Below, piece after piece: positions 34,887-45,372 of a stretch of 64,000 bases of DNA. Position 1 is the stretch's first letter, and each line of letters begins with the position of its first letter. A program made the translations under genes and the position numbers. This DNA is from Dichetophora obliterata. Lineage: Eukaryota; Arthropoda; Insecta; Diptera; Sciomyzidae. The DNA lies in contig OY986436.1 in NCBI GenBank assembly GCA_963920525.1, forward strand, positions 84,848,970-84,912,969, read 5' to 3'. The notes beneath the pieces were generated by a model, which did not search any database, had not been told where the DNA came from, and saw nothing but the letters and a program-made list of their open reading frames with translations.

Positions 34887-35204
34887 ACCATAGCACAATT
34901 ACTGACAAGGTAATAGCGTAGCTGGCTTTTTTCTCATGAGCGGCGATGGGTAGTTGTCAAAATTAGCAGTTCATGCAATTAATCAAAGAAAAGTGAAAAA
35001 GTAAGCGACGACTTAAACATAGCTAGTCAACCGCAGCAAACTAAAAACAATTCAATAAACTTCGCGAATAAATTTAATGAATCAAAGAAAAGTTCAAAAT
35101 AAGCACATAGCAAGTCAACAGCAGCAAACTACTTCTTACGCTGTTTTTGACAACTACCAATTGCCAAAAAACTGTCACGGCTACCTTGTCAAATAATTAT
35201 ACCA
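34887..35204. mobile_element. Inverted-repeat element with inner duplication
   Basis: CATAGCACAATTACTGACAAGGTA-type sequence at 34887 pairs with TACCTTGTCAAATAATTATACC near 35181-35202. GTAGTTGTCAAAA (34949) pairs with TTTTTGACAACTACCA (35144). Inside, a block with AATCAAAGAAAAGT and TAGTCAAC, GCAGCAAACT is present twice (about 34981-35043 and 35082-35131). Confidence 0.55.
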
Positions 35205-35318
35205 TGTGTAAAACAAGACTGCAACGAAGTAAAACCTGCGTCGGACGAAGCCAAAGTAGAATATCAAAAAAGATCAAAAAGCTACACTCTAAAAATATAT
35301 GCTATGTACACTCGCGCT

Positions 35319-35496
35319 CAAGCCTCATTTATAAGGTTGTGGCACTTGAGAGAATTACACTCTTTTTCCGCCTTTGTTCGAACTGTCACTGTGATTTTCT
35401 TTGTTCTATGCATTCATTTTCTTGATTTCTTTTCATCTATTCTGACAGTTCGACCGAGCTCGCTCTCAAGTGCCACAACCTTATAAATGAGCCTTG
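35319..35496. mobile_element. hAT MITE, 178 bp, perfect 8-bp duplication
   Basis: The ends CAAGCCTCATTTATAAGG and CCTTATAAATGAGCCTTG are inverted copies that pair for about 34 bp through TTGTGGCACTTGAGAG. CTCGCGCT flanks both sides (35311-35318 and 35497-35504). Inner CGAACTGTCA and TGACAGTTCG also pair. No coding capacity. Confidence 0.88.
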
Positions 35497-35509
35497 CTCG
35501 CGCTCAAAA

Positions 35510-36240
35510 AAAAGCCGAGTCAATAATTTGATGACAAATATTATTTTTCTTTAATTATAACAGTGTGCCAAAACCATAAATAAACAAGCACATCCAAACT
35601 TTATAGAAATTCTTAAAGAAGAAAATTAAACACGTAACTGCTCAACTGCACAGGCAAGTGCACTGAATCGTGAATACCCTTAGCATAAACTGTGCTGATA
35701 AAATAAAAAAAATCCCATGAAATGTGATAGTTTACATTAGCATAACCACAGTTGATCAAAGTGACACATGCGCGACCTTGAACGCAACAATGTAGAGATC
35801 AAATTTCTAGGTCGTGCGTTCTGACAGTTCATCCCGTAAAGTTATTGCAAATCCGATCAAAGTACGATCAAAGGCCAACCGACCGAAAGCAGTATTGCGA
35901 ATCAGCCTTAAATCAGCCCAGTAGTTCCAGTCTTGAAGAAATCTCGAATGAATCACGTACGATTTTTCTTGATCCTTGACGAAATATGCTGATTTGGCCA
36001 TACATTTCATTGACGTTGTGGAATAGTCTCCCTGCGAGCGTGTTTCCCGTCAGGTTTGAGCTGTGCAAATTTAAAACAAATCCTCACCGAAACGACTCCA
36101 TCTTTTCAACCACTATCTAACTATCACCCATCTTCCAAATCAACACAATGCTCATACATTTAAAAGAGACATCATCTGTGCTTTCACTCTACAAAACAGA
36201 AAAAAATATACAAATTAGTTAATTAGTTTTATGGTCTATT
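35510..36240. other. No gene; two dispersed repeat fragments
   Basis: 35641-35680 repeats 15983-16026. 35854-35884 repeats 14008-14062 inverted. The minus-strand frame 35807-36010 has no recognised motif. Confidence 0.5.
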
Positions 36241-36253
36241 AAATTATTGCATG

Positions 36254-36462
36254 AATTAAATTGCGAGCTTTAGATCAGGTAAGTTTTTAAGAAGGCAACA
36301 ACAACAACAGCTCTGTATAGAGTCTATCACTTGTAGCAATTTCCAAAACAGACTGCCTAGTCAGCTAAGTGATTGACTCTATACAGAAATGTTGTTTTTG
36401 TTGTTGTCGCCTTCTTAAAAATTTACTTGATCTTAAGCTCGTAATTTAATTCATGCAATTAT
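36254..36462. mobile_element. Foldback element, about 85-bp arms
   Basis: TTGCATGAATTAAATTGCGA at 36254 pairs with its inverse ending near 36462. The arms continue through GATCAGGTAAGTTTTTAAG, AAGGCAACAACAACAAC and CTGTATAGAGTC. The loop is about 30 bases around 36336-36366. A long stem of this kind would fold if transcribed. Confidence 0.75.
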
Positions 36463-36540
36463 ACAAATTGTTAAAATCAAACGAATTCGAGAGCAATAGC
36501 AATGACACCTAAACAGTGGTGTCAATGAATATTTAAATAC

Positions 36541-36632
36541 TATCGAAAACCATCGATAGTCAGTCCAAAACTATCGATAGTAACGATGGTGTGAAATTAT
36601 CGATTGTATCGATAGTGTCATCGATAGTTTGC
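36541..36632. promoter_or_regulatory. Cluster of ATCGATAG / TATCGATA words
   Basis: Five or six ATCGATAG-type words in 90 bp, two of them the full TATCGATA palindrome (36572-36579 and 36607-36614). In Drosophila this 8-mer is the DRE site bound by DREF in promoters. Here no gene is seen beside it, so it may equally be part of a transposon. Confidence 0.5.
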
Positions 36633-36846
36633 GAACTCTACAGTTTAGCCTTTGAACGATTCGGCGAATTGCAACAATCATGAATATCTTGAAGTTGTTG
36701 TAATAGAGAGGAAAAATTTGGGCGCTGACAGCCGCTACTGTGCAGAATTCTGTATGAATTCTTTTTAAGTCCAGCAGCTCATGCAGAAACTTCCTTTAAG
36801 AAATCATCACGAAAAGTTCGTCATTGATGCAGTGAACTACTGGGAG

Positions 36847-37855
36847 CAGTGTTGCCATGAAAAAATTTTTACAGCGTAACTTTTGCACTCTGCTCGTCGG
36901 ATTTCTCATCGAATTTGTGAAACTCTGAAAACGAGAACTAATAAATTTTCAGTCGTATTTTACAACAAAGAAGACAAATAAAATATTGCATTTTATTAGA
37001 CGTATGACGTATATTTGAGGTTTATTTATTTAAATAAATCACATTTTTTTCAAAAGTCAATTCAAGCATCATTATAAATATAGAAAATAAATTATAATTA
37101 ATTACATTTTGAAAATATTTTTGAACACACAAACAAAGAGTAAAAATGAAATTAAAAATACATTTGCAACACAGTTTCGTTTAATGCAGATCTCTTAAAT
37201 CGGTAAAAATGAAATGCATAGAGCTATAATACATAATTTTTCAATTTTAACTCTATAAATGTAACGCTTTTGCTTCAAGTAAATTAACGAAAAAATGTTG
37301 TTGTTTTAAGCCAAAACAACAAAAAATTTAAATTTAGTGAAAAAAATATGTGTAAAAAAATATAATTTTTTCGAAGTCATATATACATTGCTTTATTAAA
37401 TTTTTTTATCAATTCTTTATTAATTTCAAGACTGAAACAAACAGTTAAAATATTTCATACGCAGATAATCTTTTGTATGCAGAGTTCCTTCCATTGTTTC
37501 TAACTCTAATCTATTGCAAACTTTAGTTTTAGTTATTAATATTTATTTGGCTAAAAGTTCGCTCAACGTTAGCTGAGGAATTCGGTAGGCTCAACAATTC
37601 AAAAATAAATTTTCCCATTATTGGAAATGAAGGAGTACCATCGCATATTTTTATTTTAACGTTGCCATCAATTTTATTGTACTAATTTTTTCTTTTCATA
37701 TATATATGTATATAAAAATATATGCAAAATCGGACGCCGGATCTACTTTTTCTGAAATCTTAACATTTTGAAGAATTTTGGTCAAATATCGGAACGTCGG
37801 ATTCAAGTATTAAAATCGTAACATATCCGATATATCGGACCATATGGCAACGCTG
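36847..37855. mobile_element. hAT element, 1.0 kb, perfect 8-bp duplication
   Basis: It starts CAGTGTTGCCATG and ends ATATGGCAACGCTG. ACTGGGAG flanks both sides (36839-36846 and 37856-37863). GTCGGATTTC and CGGACGCCGGATC words recur near both ends. The body is AT-rich and codes for no recognisable transposase. It is inserted a few bases inside the left end of another hAT copy (see 37864-38400). Confidence 0.88.
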
Positions 37856-37863
37856 ACTGGGAG

Positions 37864-38400
37864 TAGTTCCCAAACACATACTATTACACTTTTCGGATTT
37901 TGTGCTTATTATAGTAGCTCTCACTCTCTGCACTGACACAAATTGTTGTGCAGGTATTAAGCAAGAATTGTATCATTATTATAAAAAAACTTTTTTTAGT
38001 ATTTTGTTATCATAAAGACACAAAAATGGGAAGCCTTTTTTAAATTTGTATTAATTTGTGAATTTTTACATTCCAATGAGTCCTGAATAAATTTTTTAAG
38101 GTATTCTTTCTCAATTCATTTTCCACAAACGAATATTGAGGATCCATATTTCTATAGTGCCTTAAAAAAAATATATTCAAATGTACCACTGTGCGTTGGC
38201 AAACCAAACATTATGGCAGTCCTTAAAAATTTTCTGCAGTCCTTAAAAAGTCATATTGTACACTAGATAAGCTGATCAAGCGATGTGAACATTTTCGTTT
38301 GAAGTCTCAGCGCCAACTGAATAAGAGGACTTCGTACGTGTGATCGTGTCGGTGTAAGGTTCGAATTCGAACTCGAGTTCGCTAACTATGAAATGGAGAC
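37864..38400. mobile_element. Damaged second copy of the 21928 hAT family
   Basis: CATACTATTACAC, TCTCACTCTCTGCACT and AAATTGTTGTGCAGGTAT (37870-37962) match 21940-22030. GCGTTGGCAAACCA (38193) and TCTCAGCGCCAACTGA (38309) match 23174 and 23303. The inside is shorter than in the first copy and has no SINE. The left tip lies before the nested hAT element, near 36831. Confidence 0.55.
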
Positions 38401-38521
38401 TACTGCTTTAAACTCAAAAATGGTTTAAATATTATCATGTTTCCGAAAGATCTTAATTTTATTGCATCCATTCTTTCTTTTCCTCATAACAGTGCGGCTG
38501 CAGAGAGCAAGTTTCCTGATT

Positions 38522-38849
38522 TAGAGCCTGAACAGAATCAATAATCGTTGCGATCGACGATTCGTTGTTGTTGGAAAATACATGCAAAATACGCAGCTCG
38601 TTTTCTGCAACGATAAATCGCAGACTTAGAGCCTGAACAGAATCAAAAATCGTTGCGACCGACGATTGAAATAGCATAGATTCTAAGTCTGCGATTTATC
38701 GTTGCAGAAAACGTGCTGCGTATTTTGCATGTATTTTCCAACAACAACGAATCGTCGATCGCAACGATTTTTGATTCTGTTCAGGCTCTTAGAATCTATG
38801 CTATTTCGATCGTCGGTCGCAACGATTTTTGATTCTGTTCAGGCTCTTA
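38522..38849. repeat. Interleaved inverted repeats, order P-Q-P'-Q'
   Basis: P (38522-38628, about 107 bp) has its near-perfect inverse at 38684-38791. Q (38628-38687, about 60 bp) has its inverse at 38788-38849. P and Q both begin with the same 40-bp block (AGAGCCTGAACAGAATCA onward), so that block is present four times, twice in each orientation. Mismatches are about 2-3 in P and 1 in Q. The order is crossed, not nested as in an ordinary palindrome. The minus-strand frame 38459-38677 is a chance reading. Confidence 0.85.
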
Positions 38850-39240
38850 AACCTCATAAAAGATAAAAACGCAATTCACTCCTGACGGCTACGATCAATT
38901 CTATTTTGATGTGAAACCAATTACTGGATAGTTATGTTACAGAAATATGGGTGCCATTGGAAATATTACTTTCAAAATATACCCAAACTTAAATTCGAAA
39001 TTAGTCCATAATATGTACCTAATTTTTTTAAAGCATACTTAGTCAAAAAGTACATTATATTTGTAAGTCCATTTGCAAATTCATCAATTGAATTAAAAAT
39101 GTTAAGGATGAAAATTTCAAATAAAAATAACTGCAGTATTTTTGTTACTTAAGCTTTTCAAAATAATTTCTTGTCCAAACAGGTACTTATTTTATTCAAA
39201 CATAGGTTTAAAAGATAAAGCATTAACATTGTAAAACAAT
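38850..39240. other. AT-rich DNA, no gene seen
   Basis: No coding signal. Confidence 0.5.
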
Positions 39241-39244
39241 ATAA

Positions 39245-39800
39245 AGGGTTTTTTTTTTAGCTACATGAAAAGTTTTGATGGTTGTTGTTTATGGTTAAAC
39301 AGTTGAAAATGTCAAACTGTGTTGACATTTCTGTTTAGTAAGGTTTGGCAATTTATAATGCTAGAAACACGTTTCCAAATTGAGGAAATTAACTTTGAAA
39401 AAATAGATCTGCTCGCAAAGTTCATAGAGCACTTCGTCCATTTTACTGTGTTTAGTGATGAAGCTCATTTTTGGTTAAATGGCTTCGCAATTTGGTGACA
39501 ACATTATTTCCAGAAGTGGTCCTGTCAACTGGCCCCCTTGTTCGTGCGACTTAACGCCTCTCGATTCATTTTTATGGGGCTCAGTTATGTCATTGGCTTA
39601 TGCCGACAAACCAGCAACTCCTGAAGCATTGGAAGCCAATATTCAAGCCACCATTGTCGCCATACGGCCAGATTTATTGGAAAAAGTAGTGAAAAATTGG
39701 ACTGATCGAATGGACTATGTAACTGCCGTAAATGCCGGTATGTTTTTCATCTTTTTTTATTTGATAAAAAATTTTTAAAAATCTTTCGGTACTACCCTGT
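39245..39800 (+). pseudogene. Mariner-like transposase relic, deleted
   Basis: FSDEAHFWLNG (about 39453-39483) is the block with the first catalytic Asp of a mariner-like transposase common in insects. The next open frame (39479-39778, 99 residues) has FGDNIISRSGPVNWPP, CDLTPLDSFLWG with the last catalytic Asp, and KPATPEALEANIQ. The stretch between, with the second Asp, is deleted, as is most of the N-terminus. An AGGGTTTT word at 39245 and ACCCT near 39794-39798 may be the decayed ends. Confidence 0.75.
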
Positions 39801-39849
39801 ACTACCCAAAACCAGAAACTGTACTACCCGAAAAAATTTCAAAACGGCA

Positions 39850-40400
39850 GCCCTGAGTGGTACCCATACCCACTTATAATGTACAAAATGTTTCAATGAA
39901 TTTGCTCTATCCATATTTAAAAAAAATTTTGCAAAAAAATTTTTTTACGCTGAAACTTTTACTCCTCCCCTAAGGGCAAGTTCTCATAAAGCACGATTGC
40001 ATAAAAAGTTATCTTATACGACTGATTTGGATTTTTTTATATTTTAAAGTAGGTACAATTTATTCGATCCTAAATCGAAATTCAGATAATATTTGCCGGT
40101 TTTCTTTATAACACTTTAAAAAGCGAAAAATGTGATAAAGCTACTAAAAATTCACTTGTCTGCTATTTTATGATATAATAGGTTCACGCAATTAGGCAAT
40201 AAGCTATTATATACGTTAAATTTTTTGTTTTTTATATCAGATGGGTGCCTTTTGACGGCGTATTGACACTTTACACTTTTATGCACAAAAATAAAAATAT
40301 TTTTCTACACTTTAAGAATCAAAACTGTCAAAAAACTCAAGGAGTTTATTTATTTCCTTCTATGAAAAAAAAAAAATCAAGAACATCACCGTGTTTTTCG
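39850..40400. other. AT-rich DNA, no gene seen
   Basis: No coding signal. Confidence 0.5.
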
Positions 40401-40404
40401 ACCT

Positions 40405-40717
40405 CTAGATGAAAACCTGCCCTTAAATCGGCAAAAATTCCTAATTTTTAAATCCCAGTGCCCATTTTTAGAGCCTTTGTCGACCATACAAACCATGCAA
40501 ACTGAGTTACAAAATTTTAGTTTTATACAACCAAAACCGTCTGAAATAAAGAATTTTTGTTTATTTATAGGCCGTTATAGGAGATGTGGCAATTTTATTT
40601 TTATTACTCGAGATATAAGCCTTGACAACAAATGCTGCAAATTTGATGACCTTGGGTGTTACCGTTCCAGAGATCATAACGGACACCAATCCGCAAAAAC
40701 GATTTTATATATATAGA
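40405..40717 (-). mobile_element. Helitron-like element candidate
   Basis: On the minus strand it begins TCTATATATATAAAATCG and ends near GGGCAGGTTTTCATCTAG. The start agrees with the ends at 16754, 62701 and 63906. The CTAG end is similar to the other copies but less sure. The plus-strand frame 40477-40716 has no motif. Confidence 0.45.
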
Positions 40718-40724
40718 TAGAGAT

Positions 40725-41505
40725 CAAGTGCAAAAATGAGCTTATCGGATAAAACCACGCCTACTTTCCATACAAAGTGACTTTATCAAAACTGTAAAAT
40801 TTAGGACAATGTCTTCAGATTTTACAATTTAGTCTTAATATTGTTATGTACTTGATGTTTGGAATATGGTAAAAAAAAATAAAACTGTATTTAACTCCAC
40901 ATACCTCCCATGCAAAGTAATGTCATCATAATACAAAACCTTCAAATGTGGTTTGAAAATAAGTATGACTCTGAGTTTCACATTTTAAATATTCGGATAA
41001 AAACCAAGCCCTATAAAAGTGACGCCATCAAAATAATACAACATTAAAAACTTCAAATGTTTTTTTTAACATGCAATAACAATAAAGTTTAGCTATTATA
41101 GCTTTTTCACACTTTCTCCGCGTTAAATCATTTTAAGAACCAACCCAAATATTGAAATATCTCAATGATGTCGATAAAAGTGGTCCAAAGCAATCAAAAG
41201 TGAGAAAAATTTTCCCATCATAATACGAGTTGGGATCAGGGAAAACACATGATATAACAACTAACCATACGTTTGCATAGATCTTATCATACATTAGTTT
41301 TCAATCTAATTTAGATTTGATCATTCGTTAAGATACCATAAAAAAAGTTACAGTACAAAGGTACTTATGTGATTTAATGGAGCCATTAACGTATAATTTG
41401 TTCTACAAAATTGTAAATAAATCAAATAGTTAGTGTTTTTACTGCTTCTACGGTTAGTGTTAAAATTTATAAGGGATAGAAGTTCTGGAGAATCGATTAC
41501 ACCAG
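40725..41505. other. No gene seen
   Basis: AT-rich sequence without coding signal. Confidence 0.5.
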
Positions 41506-41512
41506 TTATGAG

Positions 41513-42321
41513 TTAGAGTAAGTAGACGGTATCAGCAGATTTCCTTATCTTACTTGAAGATTGCATATTTAATAATTTTAAACGATTCTCATATGAGCGA
41601 AAGTTAAAAGTGTCAGTTCCACTGAAGTCTCTCAAAGTAAACCAAATGCTAATCGACAACTTAGAGTCCATGCATATGTCAAGGTCTTTGACGGTAGTTG
41701 CACGACTTAAAGCAGTATCTTTAATTTTGTAATCAAAAAATAAAATTGTTCCTCTTACGCGAAAAGAACATAGTTTGACATTTATCTGGATTTAAAAACA
41801 TGTTATTTTTAAAACACCAAACCTCAAATCAATTGTTCTGTATATTTTCATATCATCTGCATATATTAAGCAAATGAGAGTGTTTGACGATGTGAGTAAC
41901 ATCATTAATTGACAAAATAAACAGAAGAGGACCCCGTAGCTTCCTTGAGGAACACCCGATTCTGCAACAAATTCAGAAGACAACACGCCTCGGAACCTTA
42001 TTTGATAAGATCGCTCCGCCAAATACGATTTGATCCAGTTTACAAAATGTTGTGGAAATCCCATTAATTTAAGTTTAAATAAAATTAGATTAAGGGTAAT
42101 TTATCAAAAGCTTTGCTAAATTCAGTGTAAATACAATCGACATGGCTGCCAGAAACAATAGATTTTAAGCAGAATGTAGTGAAATCAATAAGATTAGATA
42201 CAGTGGATCTACGAGTAACAAAACTATGCTGACGAGTTGTCATGACTTGCCCACAGTGAATTATTACTCGATCGTACACTATTCGCTCAAAAAGTTTAGG
42301 AATCGAAGACAACTTAGGCAC
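41513..42321 (-). pseudogene. Non-LTR reverse transcriptase fragment
   Basis: Minus strand. PKLFERIVYDRVI, QHSFVTRRSTVSNLIDF and CIYTEFSKAFDKL (42085-42321) are RT blocks 1-3 with the first catalytic Asp region. After a frameshift 41792-42064 gives WIKSYLAERSYQIRFRGV, SGVPQGS and LIYADDMKIY with the YADD site. Then NPDKCQTMFFSRKR and a decayed C-terminal part follow (to about 41513). This is a jockey/CR1-like type, unrelated in detail to the LOA element at 43.6 kb. 5' truncation and shifts make it dead; its 5' side abuts an inverted-repeat element. Confidence 0.82.
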
Positions 42322-42326
42322 ATATT

Positions 42327-42688
42327 ACACGATGATCGTTGATCGGCGTTCAAAATATTTTTGTTGTTGCTTTCAATGCGAAACTGTCAAAAAACACTGA
42401 GAGCCAGAGCGGATGAACAATTGTTAGGGCGATCAAGATATGTTCATTTTTGAACGCTGTACATGACAGCAATCACAATGGAAACAGCGTTGCTGGGTGG
42501 CAAAATTTAAGATGTGTTCACTTTTAGCAGCTAAAAAGTACTAGAAGTACTGCTTTTCGACTGAAAGGTATTAAAAAAAGTTGCATGAAACCCTTATTTT
42601 TAACAAGAATTCTTACTGGAATAAAGAAAAAAACAAGACTTGATCGCGATGAAACGATCATCATGTGACCTACCAACGATCATCGTGT
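42327..42688. mobile_element. Inverted-repeat element beside RT fragment
   Basis: ACACGATGATCGTTG at 42327 pairs with CAACGATCATCGTGT ending at 42688. A further ACGATCATCATGTGA word lies just inside the right end. Target duplication not seen. Confidence 0.45.
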
Positions 42689-42689
42689 T

Positions 42690-43305
42690 GACACAATATG
42701 GAGCCGCATTGTTTTAACACCGCGTCCATCTGGCCCAGCACTAAAATCTTCATCGATTGATTCAATATACTTAAAAATATGCTCTGTGGTGAAAGATATA
42801 TGCTCCAAAGAAACTTTGGGTCCACTGTTAATATAATGAAAATACGCTGAATCAGGATTAAAATAATCTGAAAAAATGGTTCTTTAAAAAAACAAAATAC
42901 CGAGCTTTATAATATCCAAATACAAATACTCAAATTAGAGAAGCAAACGTTTGTATGTTTCTAGGTCATTTGAGTCATAAATGCAAACTATTTCTTCCAT
43001 GCCCTCCTATTCCTATTGTTGCGAAGAGTCTTTAAACCCTTTGTATGGTACTGACTGAGAATACGATTGAGATATAGGTACTTAAATATGGCTGTGGGGG
43101 TAATGTATCTTTGGTCCAGTCGAAGATAATTTCTTACTAGTTTTTACACTACATTAAACTTCAACATCAAACGGCATAATCAGCAATTTTTGAAGTGAAA
43201 CTTCTTAGATGGCGATTATATACTGAATGTAATTTTTTACGAGTCTCGTAACGAGTCTCATCATAAAAACTTTTTGAGTCTTGTCGCGTTTTTGTGAGAA
43301 ATGCT
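42690..43305. other. No gene seen
   Basis: Nothing recognised. Confidence 0.5.
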
Positions 43306-43309
43306 ATTT

Positions 43310-43560
43310 TCTATTTCTTGTGTTTTTTGTATGGGGATCCCCAGAAGGGTTGCAGATTGATTGTAGTTGCGTTTAGAAGAAATGTTGATAGGGAAAATAA
43401 AAATAACCACCTCATAAATTTAAAGGGGTCATAGATTTTTTGATATGAACTATAAAAAATTTTTTTTCCATATTTTGTGTTTTTTGTATGGGGAGACCCC
43501 CAAAAGTTTGGCATATAGAGAGTAGGTGTTTTCAGAAGAAATTTTGAGGGGAAAAATTAA
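43310..43560. repeat. Tandem repeat, about 157-bp unit
   Basis: GTGTTTTTTGTATGGGGA occurs at 43320 and 43477, each followed by CCCC, CAAAAGGTT-like and GAAGAAAT...GGGGAAAA blocks. The unit is present about one and a half times. The LOA element inserted just beyond its end. Confidence 0.7.
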
Positions 43561-43570
43561 TAGGACCAGC

Positions 43571-43581
43571 AAGGATTCATT
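43571..43581. repeat. Left target duplication of LOA element
   Basis: AAGGATTCATT, identical to 49044-49054. It fixes the 5' end of the element at 43582. Confidence 0.88.
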
Positions 43582-44103
43582 GCCTGGAAAAAATCCTCTA
43601 CCTAACCCTCCATGTGGATGCCGGCTGGTAATAACCGCTACAGTGTTCTTAATCCTAAGACGGCGGTTAGCAGAGGGGGGTTCTTCCTACCGTATTCTGA
43701 CTCTTCAATAGTCTCGTATGGCATGGTAAGAATCCTCCCCATCGGTAGGGGTGTGGGCTGAATCAAGGTGTAATGCGACCCGTGCTGAGGATTTGCTAGG
43801 CTGGAAGCCCATGTAATAAAGTCCAGTCTTTAACGGAGCCTCTCTGATACCTGGCCGCCTCAGAGTGTAACTGTGGCCTTACCGCGGCATTGGGGTTAGG
43901 GCGCGGTCGACATCTTTTTCCCCTCTCTATTTTTTGATCACTCTACTGACAGACTCTGAGCCAAATCTCGGGTTGGATCGGGGCTGCACACGGAGATCTT
44001 TCATTCCCTGAATGCGGGCCCGATCCCGTTCGAGGAGTGGTCTCAGAATCTGTCGGTTTAACTCTCTTCATCTTGGTGGGGAGGGGGTGGTCGCACGACC
44101 AAG

Positions 44104-45372
44104 ATGAATAAAATTAACGAAAAAAAACAAACAGATGGGCAATCTTTAAATGCCAACCAAGTGGAGCCTACAGCTACACCAGACACGCGGTCTTTAAACG
44201 CTCCTTTTGGCCAACAGCCTGCAGACGCGCAGTCTCTAAATGCTTCTGCTGCGGACGCTAGTGCAGCAGTGGTTACCAAACCTGGCACATGTGGAAGTAG
44301 CAACAAGGGCCTGGCTACAAAGACGCCATCCACCAAAAGGACAGGCCGTGATTCTCGGAAATCAGCGCTAAGGGTAAGGGATCGCATTGCGAAAATTCCC
44401 GAGAACCAGCGTACCGAGGCTCAGTGGAAGTTCTGGAAGTGGGCGGTAGGCACCTTGGAGGAGTCACAAGCTTCTACACAACCCAAACCGATGCCTACTA
44501 AGCGTCAGCGATCTCTAGAGGAGGTCCCAATTCCGGGCGCTAAGAAAATTTGTGGTAACACAGCCACTCCAAAACTCTTCAGCGAAATCGCGGCTGGACA
44601 AATTACCATTGCGGTGATTGACAGAAGCGACCCAGACGGCAGCATCTCGCCTGAAAAATGGAGGAAGGTAGTGGGAAAACTGGCCACTATCTTCATTCCG
44701 ATTATGAAGGAGTTTCCCGGCAGAGGCCCTTCTTGTCGCGACAGTGGATGGCATCAAGGCCATGTGAAGCTGATCGCATGTGCTGACCAAAGGTCTCTGG
44801 ATCTGTATAAGATCGCAATCTCAAGGATTGGTGAGGTATGGCCGGGCGCGAGTCTCGCGGTCATTGATAGGGATCTGATCCCAAACAGACCAAGGGCGCG
44901 TTCCCGGGTCCCAGCCGAACACTCTGACCCTCAAATAATCCTTGAGACAATAAGGTTGGGAAATCATGGCCTACCAACAGCAAACTGGAAGGTGACACGG
45001 GTTGATGAGCCGAAGGGGGACTTTAGGTCGGTAACATTTGTTATCAACCAGGAGTCCCTGGCTCTCTTGTCATCCAAAGGTTTCGTGGTAGACTATGGTT
45101 TCTCATCCATAGAACTGAGGGTCTACAAAAAAGATGAGGCGTTATTGGAGGAAGAGCAGGCTTCCAAAGTAATTAAAAATGCACCATCCTCTCAAACCTG
45201 CCCCCCTGTGCTAGAACCGGAGGGTGTAAGCTCCGTGATGGAACTGGCACGCACATTTCGGCTATCCTCATTGGAGGATAGCCTTCTTAAATCAGACGAG
45301 GACTCTGACACAACTGTGGTGGAGGTTGATTTAGCTACTAGAAGCTCAAATGCTGAAGGTAATACAAATTAA
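44104..45372 (+). CDS. ORF1 protein of LOA/I-type element
   Basis: 422 codons, fully open. ORF1 proteins of these elements bind the element RNA and chaperone it during insertion. The first 100 residues are Ser/Thr/Ala/Gln-rich with a repeated QSLNA motif and look disordered. About 100-125 is a basic WKFWKW stretch. About 155-345 is a folded region (ITIAVIDRSDPDG, WRKVVGKL, GRGPSCRDSGWHQGHVK, ELRVY) resembling the DUF4780-type domain I recall from fly retroelement proteins. I see no CCHC knuckle. The C-terminus is acidic. Its stop overlaps the ORF2 start by 23 bases in another frame, which suggests re-initiation. Confidence 0.85.
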   Translation: MNKINEKKQTDGQSLNANQVEPTATPDTRSLNAPFGQQPADAQSLNASAADASAAVVTKPGTCGSSNKGLATKTPSTKRTGRDSRKSALRVRDRIAKIPENQRTEAQWKFWKWAVGTLEESQASTQPKPMPTKRQRSLEEVPIPGAKKICGNTATPKLFSEIAAGQITIAVIDRSDPDGSISPEKWRKVVGKLATIFIPIMKEFPGRGPSCRDSGWHQGHVKLIACADQRSLDLYKIAISRIGEVWPGASLAVIDRDLIPNRPRARSRVPAEHSDPQIILETIRLGNHGLPTANWKVTRVDEPKGDFRSVTFVINQESLALLSSKGFVVDYGFSSIELRVYKKDEALLEEEQASKVIKNAPSSQTCPPVLEPEGVSSVMELARTFRLSSLEDSLLKSDEDSDTTVVEVDLATRSSNAEGNTN

